Part shown: positions 1-5,978 of the stretch, piece after piece
Numbering within the stretch: the stretch's first letter is position 1
Layout: each line of letters begins with the position of its first letter
Source: VRUE01 sp044867925
GTDB lineage: Bacteria > Actinomycetota > Thermoleophilia > Solirubrobacterales > 70-9
Direction of reading: 5' to 3'
Length of the DNA stretch: 6,950 nucleotides
Assembly (NCBI GenBank): GCA_044867925.1
Contig: JBIOVV010000043.1
Location: 1-6,950 of the forward strand
The notes under the pieces: generated by a model
The model's input: only the letters and a program-made list of their open reading frames with translations
What the model was told of the DNA's origin: nothing
The model's database searches: none
Program-made: the position numbers and the translations under genes

Positions 1-738
1 CCCGGCGACATGGGCTTCGACATCGTCCACGTCAACCTGCACAAGTCCTTCAGCCAGCCGCACGGCGGCGGCGGCCCCGGCGCCGGGCCGATCGCGGTCT
101 CCGAGCGGATCGAGCCCTTCCTGCCGCGGCCGCAGGTGGTGCGCCGCGAGGGCGACAACGGCACCGGCCCCAGCTTCGACCTCGACCTCGAGCGGCCCGA
201 CTCGATCGGCCGCCTGCGCGGCTTCCAGGGCAACTTCGGCGTCTTCGTCCGCTCCTACGCCTACATCCTCAGCCTCGGCGGCGACGGCCTTTCCGAGGCC
301 TCCGAGACGGCGGTGCTGAACGCCAACTACCTGAAGGCGCGCCTCGCCGAGGGCCGCGCCGGAGCGCGCCTACCGATCGCCTTCGACCGCCACTGCATGC
401 ACGAGTTCGTCCTTTCCGGCAAGCCGATGAAGAAGGAGCTCGGTCTCGCCACGCTGGACCTTGCCAAGCGCCTGCTCGACTTCGGCTTCCACCCGCCGAC
501 CGTCTACTTCCCCCTGCTCGTCGAGGAGGCCCTGATGGTCGAGCCGACCGAGACCGAGACCAAGGAGAGCCTCGACGCCTTCGCCGCGGCGATCGAGGCG
601 ATCCTCACCGAGGCCGAGGACGATCCGGAGATCGCCAAGAGCGCTCCCTACACGACCCCGGTGCGCCGTCTCGACGAGGTCAAGGCGACGCGGCGCCCGG
701 TCGTCCGCCAAGAGATTTCGTCGGGCGCCGCCGGTTGA
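1..738 (+). CDS. gcvPB: Glycine dehydrogenase (decarboxylating), P-protein subunit 2, C-terminal part (5' end outside window)
   Basis: The P-protein of the glycine cleavage system decarboxylates glycine using PLP and passes the aminomethyl group to the lipoyl arm of the H-protein in the cytoplasm. The reading frame is open from the first base and ends at TGA 736-738, giving 245 visible residues. The PLP-lysine motif NLHKSFSQPHGGGGPG is clear, with the Schiff-base lysine at codon 43-45. It is followed by the family's GPIAVSERIEPFLPRP stretch and a late HEFVLSG segment. The tail TTPVRRLDEVKATRRP resembles the end of the two-subunit GcvPB form rather than fused GcvP, but the subunit type is an inference because the N-terminal half is missing. 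The first ATG in view (10) is internal, since the frame runs upstream without a stop. The gene is convergent with ligD, six bases apart. Confidence 0.93.
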   Translation, partial: PGDMGFDIVHVNLHKSFSQPHGGGGPGAGPIAVSERIEPFLPRPQVVRREGDNGTGPSFDLDLERPDSIGRLRGFQGNFGVFVRSYAYILSLGGDGLSEASETAVLNANYLKARLAEGRAGARLPIAFDRHCMHEFVLSGKPMKKELGLATLDLAKRLLDFGFHPPTVYFPLLVEEALMVEPTETETKESLDAFAAAIEAILTEAEDDPEIAKSAPYTTPVRRLDEVKATRRPVVRQEISSGAAG

Positions 739-744
739 CCTTGG

Positions 745-1662
745 CTAGAGCTCGGGCAGCTTTTGCTCGAGCTGGAGGACCGGTTCGAAGAGGTCGCCGT
801 GCCGCTCGATCCGAGCCAGCACGTCCTTGGCCTCGAAGACGAGTGAGCCGGCGTCGTCCTTCTCGACCGCGCGTTCGACCTCGTCCCAGGTGACGGGGGT
901 CGAGACCGTCGGGCTTTCGCGGGCGCGCAGGGAGTAGACGGCGATCGTCGTCTTGCGGCGGTGGTTCTGGGACCAGTCGACGAAGACCTTGCCTTTGCGT
1001 TCGACCTTCTTCATTTTCGAGACGACCTCTTTCGGCGTCTGCTTCTCCAACAGCTGGGCGATCGCGCGGGCCAGCGGTTTGGTCTCCTCATAGGTGACCT
1101 TCGCGTCGTTGAGCGGCACGTAGACCTGCAGGCCCTTCGATCCCGAGGTCTTCGGGAAGCACTCGACGCCGAAGTGGCCGAAGAGCTCGCGCAGGCGCAG
1201 GCCGACGCGGCAGCAGGAGAGGACTTCGGCAGGCGGGCCGGGGTCGAGATCGAAAGCGAGCACGGTGGGGCTCTCGGGCTCTGGAGCCAGTGAGAGCGAC
1301 GGGTGCAGCTCGATCGCCGCCAGCTGGGCCATCCAGACCAGCGTCGCGCGGTCTTCGCAGACGCAGAAGTCGATCACGCCGGCATTCGGCCCGGCTTCGA
1401 CCGCCGCGGTCTTCACCCACTCGGGGCGGTGCTTGGGGCAGCGCTTCTCGAAGAAGGCGGCGTCGGTGTCGTCGACGCCTTCGGGGAAGCGGCGCAGGGT
1501 GAGGGCACGGCCGGCGAGGTGGGGAACGATCGCCGGCGCGACCTTGGCGTAGTAGTCGACGACCTCGCCCTTGCTGAACCCGGCCTCGGGGTAGAGAACC
1601 TTGTCGAGGTTGGTGAGCTTCAGCTCACGCCCGTCGACCTCGACCAGGTTGTCGGCGGGCAC
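745..1662 (-). CDS. ligD: Stand-alone LigD-type NHEJ polymerase (archaeo-eukaryotic primase family, POL domain only)
   Basis: A 305-residue protein matching the polymerase domain of bacterial LigD, which fills gaps and adds nucleotides, often ribonucleotides, at broken ends held by Ku. The motifs are in family order. His120 is in ELHPSLS. The metal-binding aspartates 138 and 140 are in FDLDPG. The triphosphate-binding loop is TSGSKG (172-177). The third catalytic aspartate, Asp229, is in FVDWSQN, followed by KTTIAVYSLR. These positions are within a few residues of those in the mycobacterial LigD polymerase domain. The protein covers the whole domain and ends in a typical LEQKLPEL tail. No ligase or nuclease domain is attached. 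The start is GTG 1660-1662, the only plausible initiator near the N-terminus; the frame is closed by a stop at 1690-1692, and GGGA lies about 9 nt upstream. It follows ku on the same strand after a 98-bp gap filled by an inverted repeat. Confidence 0.92.
   Translation of the reverse strand: MPADNLVEVDGRELKLTNLDKVLYPEAGFSKGEVVDYYAKVAPAIVPHLAGRALTLRRFPEGVDDTDAAFFEKRCPKHRPEWVKTAAVEAGPNAGVIDFCVCEDRATLVWMAQLAAIELHPSLSLAPEPESPTVLAFDLDPGPPAEVLSCCRVGLRLRELFGHFGVECFPKTSGSKGLQVYVPLNDAKVTYEETKPLARAIAQLLEKQTPKEVVSKMKKVERKGKVFVDWSQNHRRKTTIAVYSLRARESPTVSTPVTWDEVERAVEKDDAGSLVFEAKDVLARIERHGDLFEPVLQLEQKLPEL
749..773 (+). terminator. Weak stem-loop at the convergent gcvPB/ligD ends
   Basis: The segments 749-758 (AGCTCGGGCA) and 764-773 (TGCTCGAGCT) form a 10-bp stem with one G-U wobble on the + transcript and a 5-nt loop. 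The stem begins 10 nt after the gcvPB stop and overlaps the last codons of ligD. No T-tract follows on either strand, so a classical intrinsic terminator is not shown. It could slow polymerase or protect the 3' end. The position is the main argument. Confidence 0.3.
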
Positions 1663-1663
1663 T

Positions 1664-1777
1664 AGAGCCGATCCCGGTAGGGGTTCCGCTTAACTTTTTC
1701 GGTGGGGCGTGGGCGGCTGTCCGTGGATGGCTTGCCGAAAAAGTACAAGACGCTTCACCCCTACCGGGATCGGCTCT
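1664..1777. repeat. Two-tier inverted repeat spanning the ku-ligD junction
   Basis: The outer arms are perfect 21-bp inverted copies at 1664-1684 and 1757-1777. A second perfect 10-bp pair lies inside them: ACTTTTTCGG at 1693-1702 and CCGAAAAAGT at 1735-1744. The tiers are separated by unequal internal loops (8 and 12 nt), and the central loop is 32 nt. The right arm encodes the last residues and the TAG stop of Ku (1761-1763). The left arm ends one base before the ligD GTG and contains its likely ribosome-binding GGGA. No target-site duplication is visible at the outer ends (CACT on the left, TGGC on the right). It may act as an mRNA hairpin controlling ligD, as a processing or attenuation signal, or be a MITE/REP-like insertion. 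The sequence alone does not decide between these. Confidence 0.9.
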
Positions 1778-2669
1778 TGGCGGAGGACTTGGCGGTCGAG
1801 GTCGAGCTTTTTTTTGCTGCGGCTTTCTTGGCTTTGGCCGCTCTTTTCTTCGCTGGTTTCTTGGCAGCCGGCTTGCTCTCGCGCTCGCCCTTGACCGCGG
1901 CGATGCTCTCCTCCAGCGCCGCCATCAGGTCGGGCGCCTTGGTCGGCTCGCGATCCTCCTGCGGGGCGGCCATGACCTCCTCGCCGGCCGCCTTGCGTTC
2001 GATCATCGCCAGCAGCTCCTCGCGGTACTCGTCGCGGTAGAGCGTGGGGTCGAAGTCGCGGGTCAGCGAGTCGATCAGCTGTTCCGCCATCTCGACCTCG
2101 CGCTTGGCTACTTTCGGCTTGCCTGCGGGCAGCACGTCGTCCAGATCCGAGGGCGGCACGACCTCGTCGGCAAAGCGCATCGTGGTCAGGGTCAGCACCC
2201 CGTCGCCGGCGCGGACCGCCGCCAGGTGCTCCTTGTTGCGGAAGACGAAGCGTGCGACCGCCACCTTGCCGGACTTCTCCAGCGCCTGGGCCAGCAGCGA
2301 ATATGCCTTCTCGGCACCGTCGGCGGGGCCGAGGTAGTAGGGGCTGTCGAAGTAGATCGGGTCGATCTCGGCGATATCGACGAAGTCCTGCACCTCGATC
2401 GCCCGCGTCTTCTTCGGATCGAGCGAGGCCATCTCCTCCTTGCTCAGCGGCACGTAGCGGTCGGGCGTGATCTCGAAGGCCTTGACGATCTTCTCGTAGG
2501 GGACCTCTTCGTCGGTCCCTTCGGCGACGCGGCGGTGGCGGATGCGGGCGCCGTCGGACTCGCGGATCTCGCGCAGCGAGATGCCGCGGCGGGCCACCGC
2601 GCTGTACAGCTTCACGGGCACGTTGAGCAGCCCGAAGCTGATCGAGCCGCTCCAAATAGCTCTAGCCAT
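1761..2669 (-). CDS. ku: Ku DNA end-binding protein (NHEJ)
   Basis: Bacterial Ku is a homodimer that threads onto double-strand-break ends and recruits LigD. This 302-residue protein opens with the signature MARAIWSGSISFGLLNVPVKLYSA. It continues through the core barrel (KIVKAFEITPDRYVPL, about 60-75; DIAEIDPIYFDSPYYLGP, about 98-115; FVFRNKEHL, 141-149; TMRFADEV, 163-170). A short helical segment, DLMAALEESIAAVKGER (about 247-263), corresponds to the conserved C-terminal region linked to LigD recruitment. The last 40 residues are a Lys/Ala-rich tail of the kind known to help DNA binding in some actinobacterial Ku proteins. The start is ATG 2667-2669 with AGGTGA 7-12 nt upstream. It is the first gene of the ku-ligD operon and is divergent from fetA. 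Two oddities: an A8 run within the tail, and a stop codon lying inside an inverted repeat. Confidence 0.95.
   Translation of the reverse strand: MARAIWSGSISFGLLNVPVKLYSAVARRGISLREIRESDGARIRHRRVAEGTDEEVPYEKIVKAFEITPDRYVPLSKEEMASLDPKKTRAIEVQDFVDIAEIDPIYFDSPYYLGPADGAEKAYSLLAQALEKSGKVAVARFVFRNKEHLAAVRAGDGVLTLTTMRFADEVVPPSDLDDVLPAGKPKVAKREVEMAEQLIDSLTRDFDPTLYRDEYREELLAMIERKAAGEEVMAAPQEDREPTKAPDLMAALEESIAAVKGERESKPAAKKPAKKRAAKAKKAAAKKSSTSTAKSSAKSRSR
1808..1815 (-). other. A8 homopolymer (A AAA AAA heptamer) in the ku tail, possible slippage site
   Basis: On the coding strand the Ku frame reads GCA AAA AAA AGC, so an A AAA AAA slippery heptamer is in phase. A -1 shift would leave the normal TAG and add about 39 residues, ending at TAA 1690-1692, just before the left arm of the inverted repeat. 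The hairpin begins about 30 nt downstream, farther than classic frameshift stimulators. The run is real; its use as a frameshift site is speculative. Confidence 0.3.
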
Positions 2670-2747
2670 CGCCGTTCACCTACCCCGATTCTTCCAGCCA
2701 GTCACCGTCGCCGGCAAACCCGGCCCGCTGCGAGAGGCATCTTGCGC

Positions 2748-2798
2748 GGCGTGTCTGACTTTGACCCTTCATAGAGGGGGGTTTGAGTCAGACACGCC
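2748..2798. repeat. REP-like palindrome in the ku/fetA divergent intergenic region
   Basis: The arms 2748-2760 (GGCGTGTCTGACT) and 2786-2798 are perfect 13-bp inverted copies. An inner stem pairs ACCC (2764-2767) with GGGT (2779-2782), extended by wobble pairs around the loop near CATAGAG. The 150-bp interval 2670-2819 contains no gene; this palindrome fills its fetA-proximal third. The GTGTCTGAC/GTCAGACAC arms look like extragenic palindromes (REP/BIME type) mobilised by IS200-like RAYT transposases, which is an inference from form. An operator or a short terminator of antisense transcripts is also possible. No second copy was seen in the window. Confidence 0.8.
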
Positions 2799-2819
2799 CG
2801 AATCGGTCACGATGCCGCT

Positions 2820-3476
2820 GTGCTCTTCGAGCTGAGCGAAGTGAGCCTCATCCGCGGCGATCGCCGCGTTCTCGACTCGGTCAGCGCCGGGATACCGGCT
2901 GGCGTCACGGCGATCGTCGGGCCCTCCGGGGCGGGCAAGTCAACGCTGCTGCGCCTGCTCAACCGCCTCGCCGACCCGGACGCGGGGACGATCGCCTACC
3001 GGGACCGGCCCCTCGGTGAGTACGAACCGCTGGCGCTGCGCCGCGAAATCTCGCTGGTGCCGCAGCTGCCGGCGCTTCTGGAGGGAACGGTCGAGTCGAA
3101 TCTCGCCTACGCGGCCGGGCTCGCAGGCAAGGAGCCGGACGCCGAGCGCTGCCTGCGCCTGGCCGGGCTCGACCCGGCCTTCGTCGAGCGCGACGTCGCC
3201 GAGCTCTCGGTCGGTGAGCAGCAGCGCGCCATGCTGGCGCGCGCCCTCGTCCAGCAGCCGGCCGTCCTGCTGCTGGACGAGCCGACCTCGGCCCTCGACC
3301 ACGCGGCTCGCGACGCGATCGAGGCGACGCTCGCGGAGCTGCGCCGCGCGCTTGAGATCTCGATCGTCCTCGTCAGCCACGACCCTGAGCAGGCGCGGCG
3401 GCTGGGCGACTGGGTGGTGCGGCTCGAGGACGGCAGGGCGATCGATGCCGGCCCGATCGAGGAGATGATGACGTGA
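2820..3476 (+). CDS. fetA: ABC transporter ATP-binding protein, FetA/YbbL-like (putative iron export)
   Basis: A 218-residue cytoplasmic ATPase that would power the adjacent membrane protein. In E. coli the FetAB pair exports iron and protects against peroxide stress. The ATPase motifs are complete: Walker A GPSGAGKST (34-42), Q-loop Gln82 in LVPQ, signature LSVGEQQR (129-136), Walker B VLLLDE (149-154), D-loop SALD (157-160) and switch His187 in LVSHD. The signature has Val-Gly-Glu in place of the usual Gly-Gly-Gln, a variant seen in functional ABC proteins. The start is GTG 2820-2822; the frame has a stop at 2784-2786 and no other initiator between. There is no clear Shine-Dalgarno sequence, so a short or leaderless message is possible. 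The assignment to FetA rests on the FetB-type partner; the ATPase alone would be generic. Confidence 0.88.
   Translation: MLFELSEVSLIRGDRRVLDSVSAGIPAGVTAIVGPSGAGKSTLLRLLNRLADPDAGTIAYRDRPLGEYEPLALRREISLVPQLPALLEGTVESNLAYAAGLAGKEPDAERCLRLAGLDPAFVERDVAELSVGEQQRAMLARALVQQPAVLLLDEPTSALDHAARDAIEATLAELRRALEISIVLVSHDPEQARRLGDWVVRLEDGRAIDAGPIEEMMT
3459..3464 (+). promoter_or_regulatory. Ribosome-binding site of fetB inside fetA
   Basis: GAGGAG lies 8 nt before the GTG at 3473-3475. It supports that start and the GTGA overlap with the fetA stop, an arrangement typical of translational coupling. Confidence 0.7.
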
Positions 3477-4243
3477 GCACCTCGATTCACCTGGATCCCT
3501 GGCAGGTTGTCGCTTCACTGGCGCTTGTCGGCCTCGCCGCCGCGATCTCCTTCTGGCAGAAGGCCGATCTCGAGCGCGACATCGCCGTCGCTACCGTGCG
3601 CTCCTTCGTCCAGCTGACCGCGATCGGCTACGCGATCGAGCTGATCTTCGAAGCCGACACGCTCTGGCTCGTCTTCGCCCTGCTGACGGTGATGGTCGTC
3701 TTCGGGGCGCTCACCGCGCGCAGCCGCGCGAGGAAGGTGCCCGGCGCCTTCTGGCCCCTGCTGATCGCGCTGGCGCTGGCCGGCGGCACCACTCTGGGCC
3801 TCGTCGTCGCCCTCGGCGTATTCGAACCGACCGCCCGCTACCTCGTCCCGGTCGGCGGCATGGTGATCGGCAACGCGATGACCGCCTCGGCTGTCGCGCT
3901 CAACCGTCTCGGCGACGAGATGGCCGAGTCGCGCGCCAAGATCGAGGCGACCCTGGCGCTCGGGGCCCCCGCGCGGGACGCCGCCGCCCCCTACGTCCGC
4001 CGCGCCCTGCGCTCGGGGATGATCGCCCTTGTCGACTCGACCAAGACGACCGGCCTGATCTTCTTCCCCGGCACGATGGTCGGCATGCTGCTCGCCGGGG
4101 CCAACCCGACCGATGCGGTCCGTCTGCAGCTGATCCTCCTCTACGCCCTGCTCGGCAGCGTCGCGATCGCCGGTCTCGTCGCCACCGCGCTCGCCTACCG
4201 CAACTTCTTCACCCCCGCCGAGCAGCTGCGCGAGCCGGGCTAA
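3473..4243 (+). CDS. fetB: ABC transporter permease, FetB/YbbM (UPF0014) family
   Basis: A 256-residue integral membrane protein, the permease partner of FetA. Hydrophobic segments lie near residues 10-28, 40-59, 63-81, 94-116, 122-143, 192-210 and 216-243, consistent with about seven membrane passes. Family hallmarks are present: VRSFVQLTAIGYAIELIF early on, PVGGMVIGNAMTASAVALNR (126-145), an EATLALGAPARDAAAPYVRR coupling-type loop (158-177) and DSTKTTGLIFFPGTMVGMLL (188-207) followed by GANPTDAVRLQ. Length matches the family. GTG 3473 is chosen because it overlaps the fetA TGA by four bases and has a strong upstream GAGGAG. The TAA stop (4241-4243) overlaps the opposing stop of the gene on the other strand. 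The substrate is inferred from the family to be iron; other metals cannot be excluded. Confidence 0.9.
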   Translation: MSTSIHLDPWQVVASLALVGLAAAISFWQKADLERDIAVATVRSFVQLTAIGYAIELIFEADTLWLVFALLTVMVVFGALTARSRARKVPGAFWPLLIALALAGGTTLGLVVALGVFEPTARYLVPVGGMVIGNAMTASAVALNRLGDEMAESRAKIEATLALGAPARDAAAPYVRRALRSGMIALVDSTKTTGLIFFPGTMVGMLLAGANPTDAVRLQLILLYALLGSVAIAGLVATALAYRNFFTPAEQLREPG

Positions 4244-5439
4244 CAGCACCAGCCTTCGACTCGCGGGTAGATCGCCCGGCCGGCATTCCCTGGGGCGAAG
4301 ACGGCGGCGATGTCGCCGATCGCGCGCAGGCGGGCGTCGCCTGCGGTCGGGACGAACAGCCACTGGTCCGCGGCGGGCCAGGCGAGCAGGAGGCGACGAC
4401 CATCCGGCGACCAGGCGAGTTCGGTGAGATGGCCGGAGACGCCGAAGAGGCGGCGCGCCGGGCCCCCGGCGGGGTCGATCAGCAGGGCTTCGCTGCGCGG
4501 CGGGCCGGGCCCCGGCGAGCGGTCCAGCAGGACCGCGATCGTGCGCCCACGCGGTGAGAAGGAGGCGGCGCGGATCACGGCCGCGGCCGGGAGGGAAATG
4601 CGCCGCGCGACGCCGAGGCGCAGGCTGCTGGAAAGCTTGCCCATCCGTACATCCCGAAGCCAGAGATCGCGCCGGGAGAATTCGATCAGCCCGTCGCCGT
4701 TCGCGCTCCAGCTCAGCCCGACGATGCCGGGTGAGGCGCCGGCGGCGTCCATGCTCCTCTCCGCGTCGGTCTCGGCCACCACGATCCGCTCGCCGTCGAG
4801 ATAGGCGACCAGGTGGAGGCCGGGTGGGAACCAGGCAGGTGGCACCGCGGCGCTTGCCGTCCCGATCAGCGCATCCCCGGTCCCGTCTGCCCGCACCACT
4901 CGCAGCGAGCTCCCCGCGCGGTAGGCGATGCGGAAGCCCGAGGGCGACCAGCGCGGATCGCTGACGCGATCGCCGGCTGAGATCGACCAGCGCGGCGTGC
5001 CATCGGGCTCGATCGCGCTCAGTGTCCGTCCTTCCGCGGTGGCGACGAAGAGGCCGTGGGGCGACCAGGTCGCTTCGCGGTAGCGGCCGAGGAGGCGGCG
5101 CGAGCCTTCGGCCTGCACCACCCAGGGACCGCGCTGCGACTGGATCAACAGCTCACCCCCGCCGGGTATCTCGGTCAGCGCCGGCTCGGCGTGGTGGACC
5201 CCGGCCGTGAAGACGTCGTCGATCCAGTCGCGGACGGCGGCGCCGGCGGGGGTGAGGAGGAGGGCGGCGAGCAGGGTCGCGACGGCGAGCGCCAGGGCCA
5301 GCCGCGGCAGTACCGGCCGCTCGGCCGGCCGCCGTTCCGCGTAGGCCTGGCCGACCAGGGCGAGCCCACGCCGTTCGGCCTCGGCGGCGCCCGGCAGCGG
5401 CTCCTCGCGCAGCAGCTCGCGCAGCCGGTTCTCGTTCAT
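4240..5439 (-). CDS. Single-pass membrane protein with TolB/WD40-like beta-propeller, probable anti-sigma factor
   Basis: A 399-residue protein whose ATG overlaps the ECF sigma stop (ATGA, 5436-5439), with GAGG/GGAGG just upstream. The layout is a short charged cytoplasmic segment (1-45), one membrane helix (about 46-68, LALALAVATLLAALLL) and a large presumably extracytoplasmic domain. That domain contains at least six W-S-P-x-G blades: ATWSPHG (123), PRWSPSG (162), PAWFPPG (200), LSWSANG (242), ASFSPRG (292) and LAWSPDG (341), typical of TolB/PD40 propellers. The topology and coupling to a sigma gene suggest that it holds the sigma factor through its N-terminus and senses something outside the membrane. 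There is no zinc anti-sigma HxxxCxxC motif and no cysteine until the terminal Cys398-Cys399. The anti-sigma role is inferred from context. Its stop codon overlaps the fetB stop. Confidence 0.85.
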   Translation of the reverse strand: MNENRLRELLREEPLPGAAEAERRGLALVGQAYAERRPAERPVLPRLALALAVATLLAALLLTPAGAAVRDWIDDVFTAGVHHAEPALTEIPGGGELLIQSQRGPWVVQAEGSRRLLGRYREATWSPHGLFVATAEGRTLSAIEPDGTPRWSISAGDRVSDPRWSPSGFRIAYRAGSSLRVVRADGTGDALIGTASAAVPPAWFPPGLHLVAYLDGERIVVAETDAERSMDAAGASPGIVGLSWSANGDGLIEFSRRDLWLRDVRMGKLSSSLRLGVARRISLPAAAVIRAASFSPRGRTIAVLLDRSPGPGPPRSEALLIDPAGGPARRLFGVSGHLTELAWSPDGRRLLLAWPAADQWLFVPTAGDARLRAIGDIAAVFAPGNAGRAIYPRVEGWCC

Positions 5440-5954
5440 GCCTCCACCTCGATCAGGTCGCGCAGCTGGTCGAGGCCGCGTCGCAGGCGCGAGTTGACGG
5501 TGCCGCGGGGCAGCTCGAGCATCCCTGCGATCTCCCCCGGCGTGTACTCGAGCAGGTGGCGAAGGACGACGACGGCGCGCTGCTCGGGCGGCAGCTGCGC
5601 CAGCGCCGGCATCAGCTCGCCGCCGATCGCTTCCGGCGCCGCCGTGGGGGGCGCGTGGTCGGCCGGGTCGCCGGCGCTGCGCCGCAGGGCTTCGCGCCGC
5701 CCCCAGTCGACTGCCCGGTTGATCACGATCCGGTGCAGCCAGGGGCCGAAGGGTCGCCGCCGGTCGAAGCGGTCGAGGGCGTCGACCGCGGCGAGGAAGG
5801 CGTCCTGGGCGATGTCCTCGGCCGCTCCCGCGTCGTGGACGACGAGGTACGCGGCGCGGTGGGCGCGCGGCCAGTGCAGCGCATACAGTTCGGCGAGCGC
5901 ATCGCCGGAGCCGCGCTGTGCCTCCCTGATGAGCTTCCTCTCCTCAGCGCCCAA
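5436..5954 (-). CDS. ECF-type (sigma-70 family, group 4) RNA polymerase sigma factor
   Basis: A 172-residue protein with only the sigma-2 and sigma-4 domains, the normal make-up of an extracytoplasmic-function sigma factor that redirects RNA polymerase. Sigma-2 covers about residues 15-85, with AAEDIAQDAFLAA (44-56) for core binding and PFGPWLHRIVINRAVD (68-83) for -10 recognition. An acidic, proline-rich linker follows. Sigma-4 spans about 115-167, with LPPEQRAVVVLRHL and the helix-turn-helix TPGEIAGMLELPRGTVNSRL (138-157). The start is TTG 5952-5954: the upstream in-frame codons are AGG and then TGA, and GAGG sits 6 nt before the TTG. It is 24 nt downstream of the M14 peptidase gene and overlaps the propeller gene by ATGA, so the three are probably one transcript. 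The ECF subgroup cannot be assigned by eye. Confidence 0.92.
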   Translation of the reverse strand: MGAEERKLIREAQRGSGDALAELYALHWPRAHRAAYLVVHDAGAAEDIAQDAFLAAVDALDRFDRRRPFGPWLHRIVINRAVDWGRREALRRSAGDPADHAPPTAAPEAIGGELMPALAQLPPEQRAVVVLRHLLEYTPGEIAGMLELPRGTVNSRLRRGLDQLRDLIEVEA

Positions 5955-5958
5955 CCTT

Positions 5959-5964
5959 CACCTC
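5959..5964 (-). promoter_or_regulatory. Ribosome-binding site deciding the TTG start of the sigma gene
   Basis: On the minus strand GAGGTG is followed by AAGG and then TTG, leaving 6 nt between GAGG and the start codon. An in-frame TGA (5958-5960) lies directly upstream, so translation cannot start further out. This supports the rare TTG initiator. Confidence 0.65.
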
Positions 5965-5978
5965 TTCCCCTGGACATC

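Noticed and set aside
1690..2655. Long minus-strand frame overlapping ku in another phase (321 aa)
   Set aside because: Arg/Pro/Gly-rich translation typical of the shifted frame of a high-GC gene; the Ku frame has full family motifs. Only its last part matters, as the possible -1 extension.
2670..2725. Possible ku promoter on the minus strand (TTGCCG, 18 nt, AAGAAT)
   Set aside because: The -10 match is only 4 of 6 and such matches arise by chance; not enough to list as a feature.
2761..2789. TTGACC at 2761 as a -35 box for fetA
   Set aside because: No acceptable -10 hexamer lies 16-18 nt downstream, and the sequence is part of the palindrome's inner stem.
4229..4265. Stem CGCGAG/CTCGCG with inner GGCT/AGCC around the fetB/propeller stop codons
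   Set aside because: Short arms with a mismatched, unequal interior and no T-tract; expected by chance in GC-rich DNA.
3515..4363. Long minus-strand frame antisense to fetB (282 aa)
   Set aside because: Low-complexity Arg/Asp/Gly-rich translation with no recognisable motif; fetB on the other strand has clear membrane and family features.
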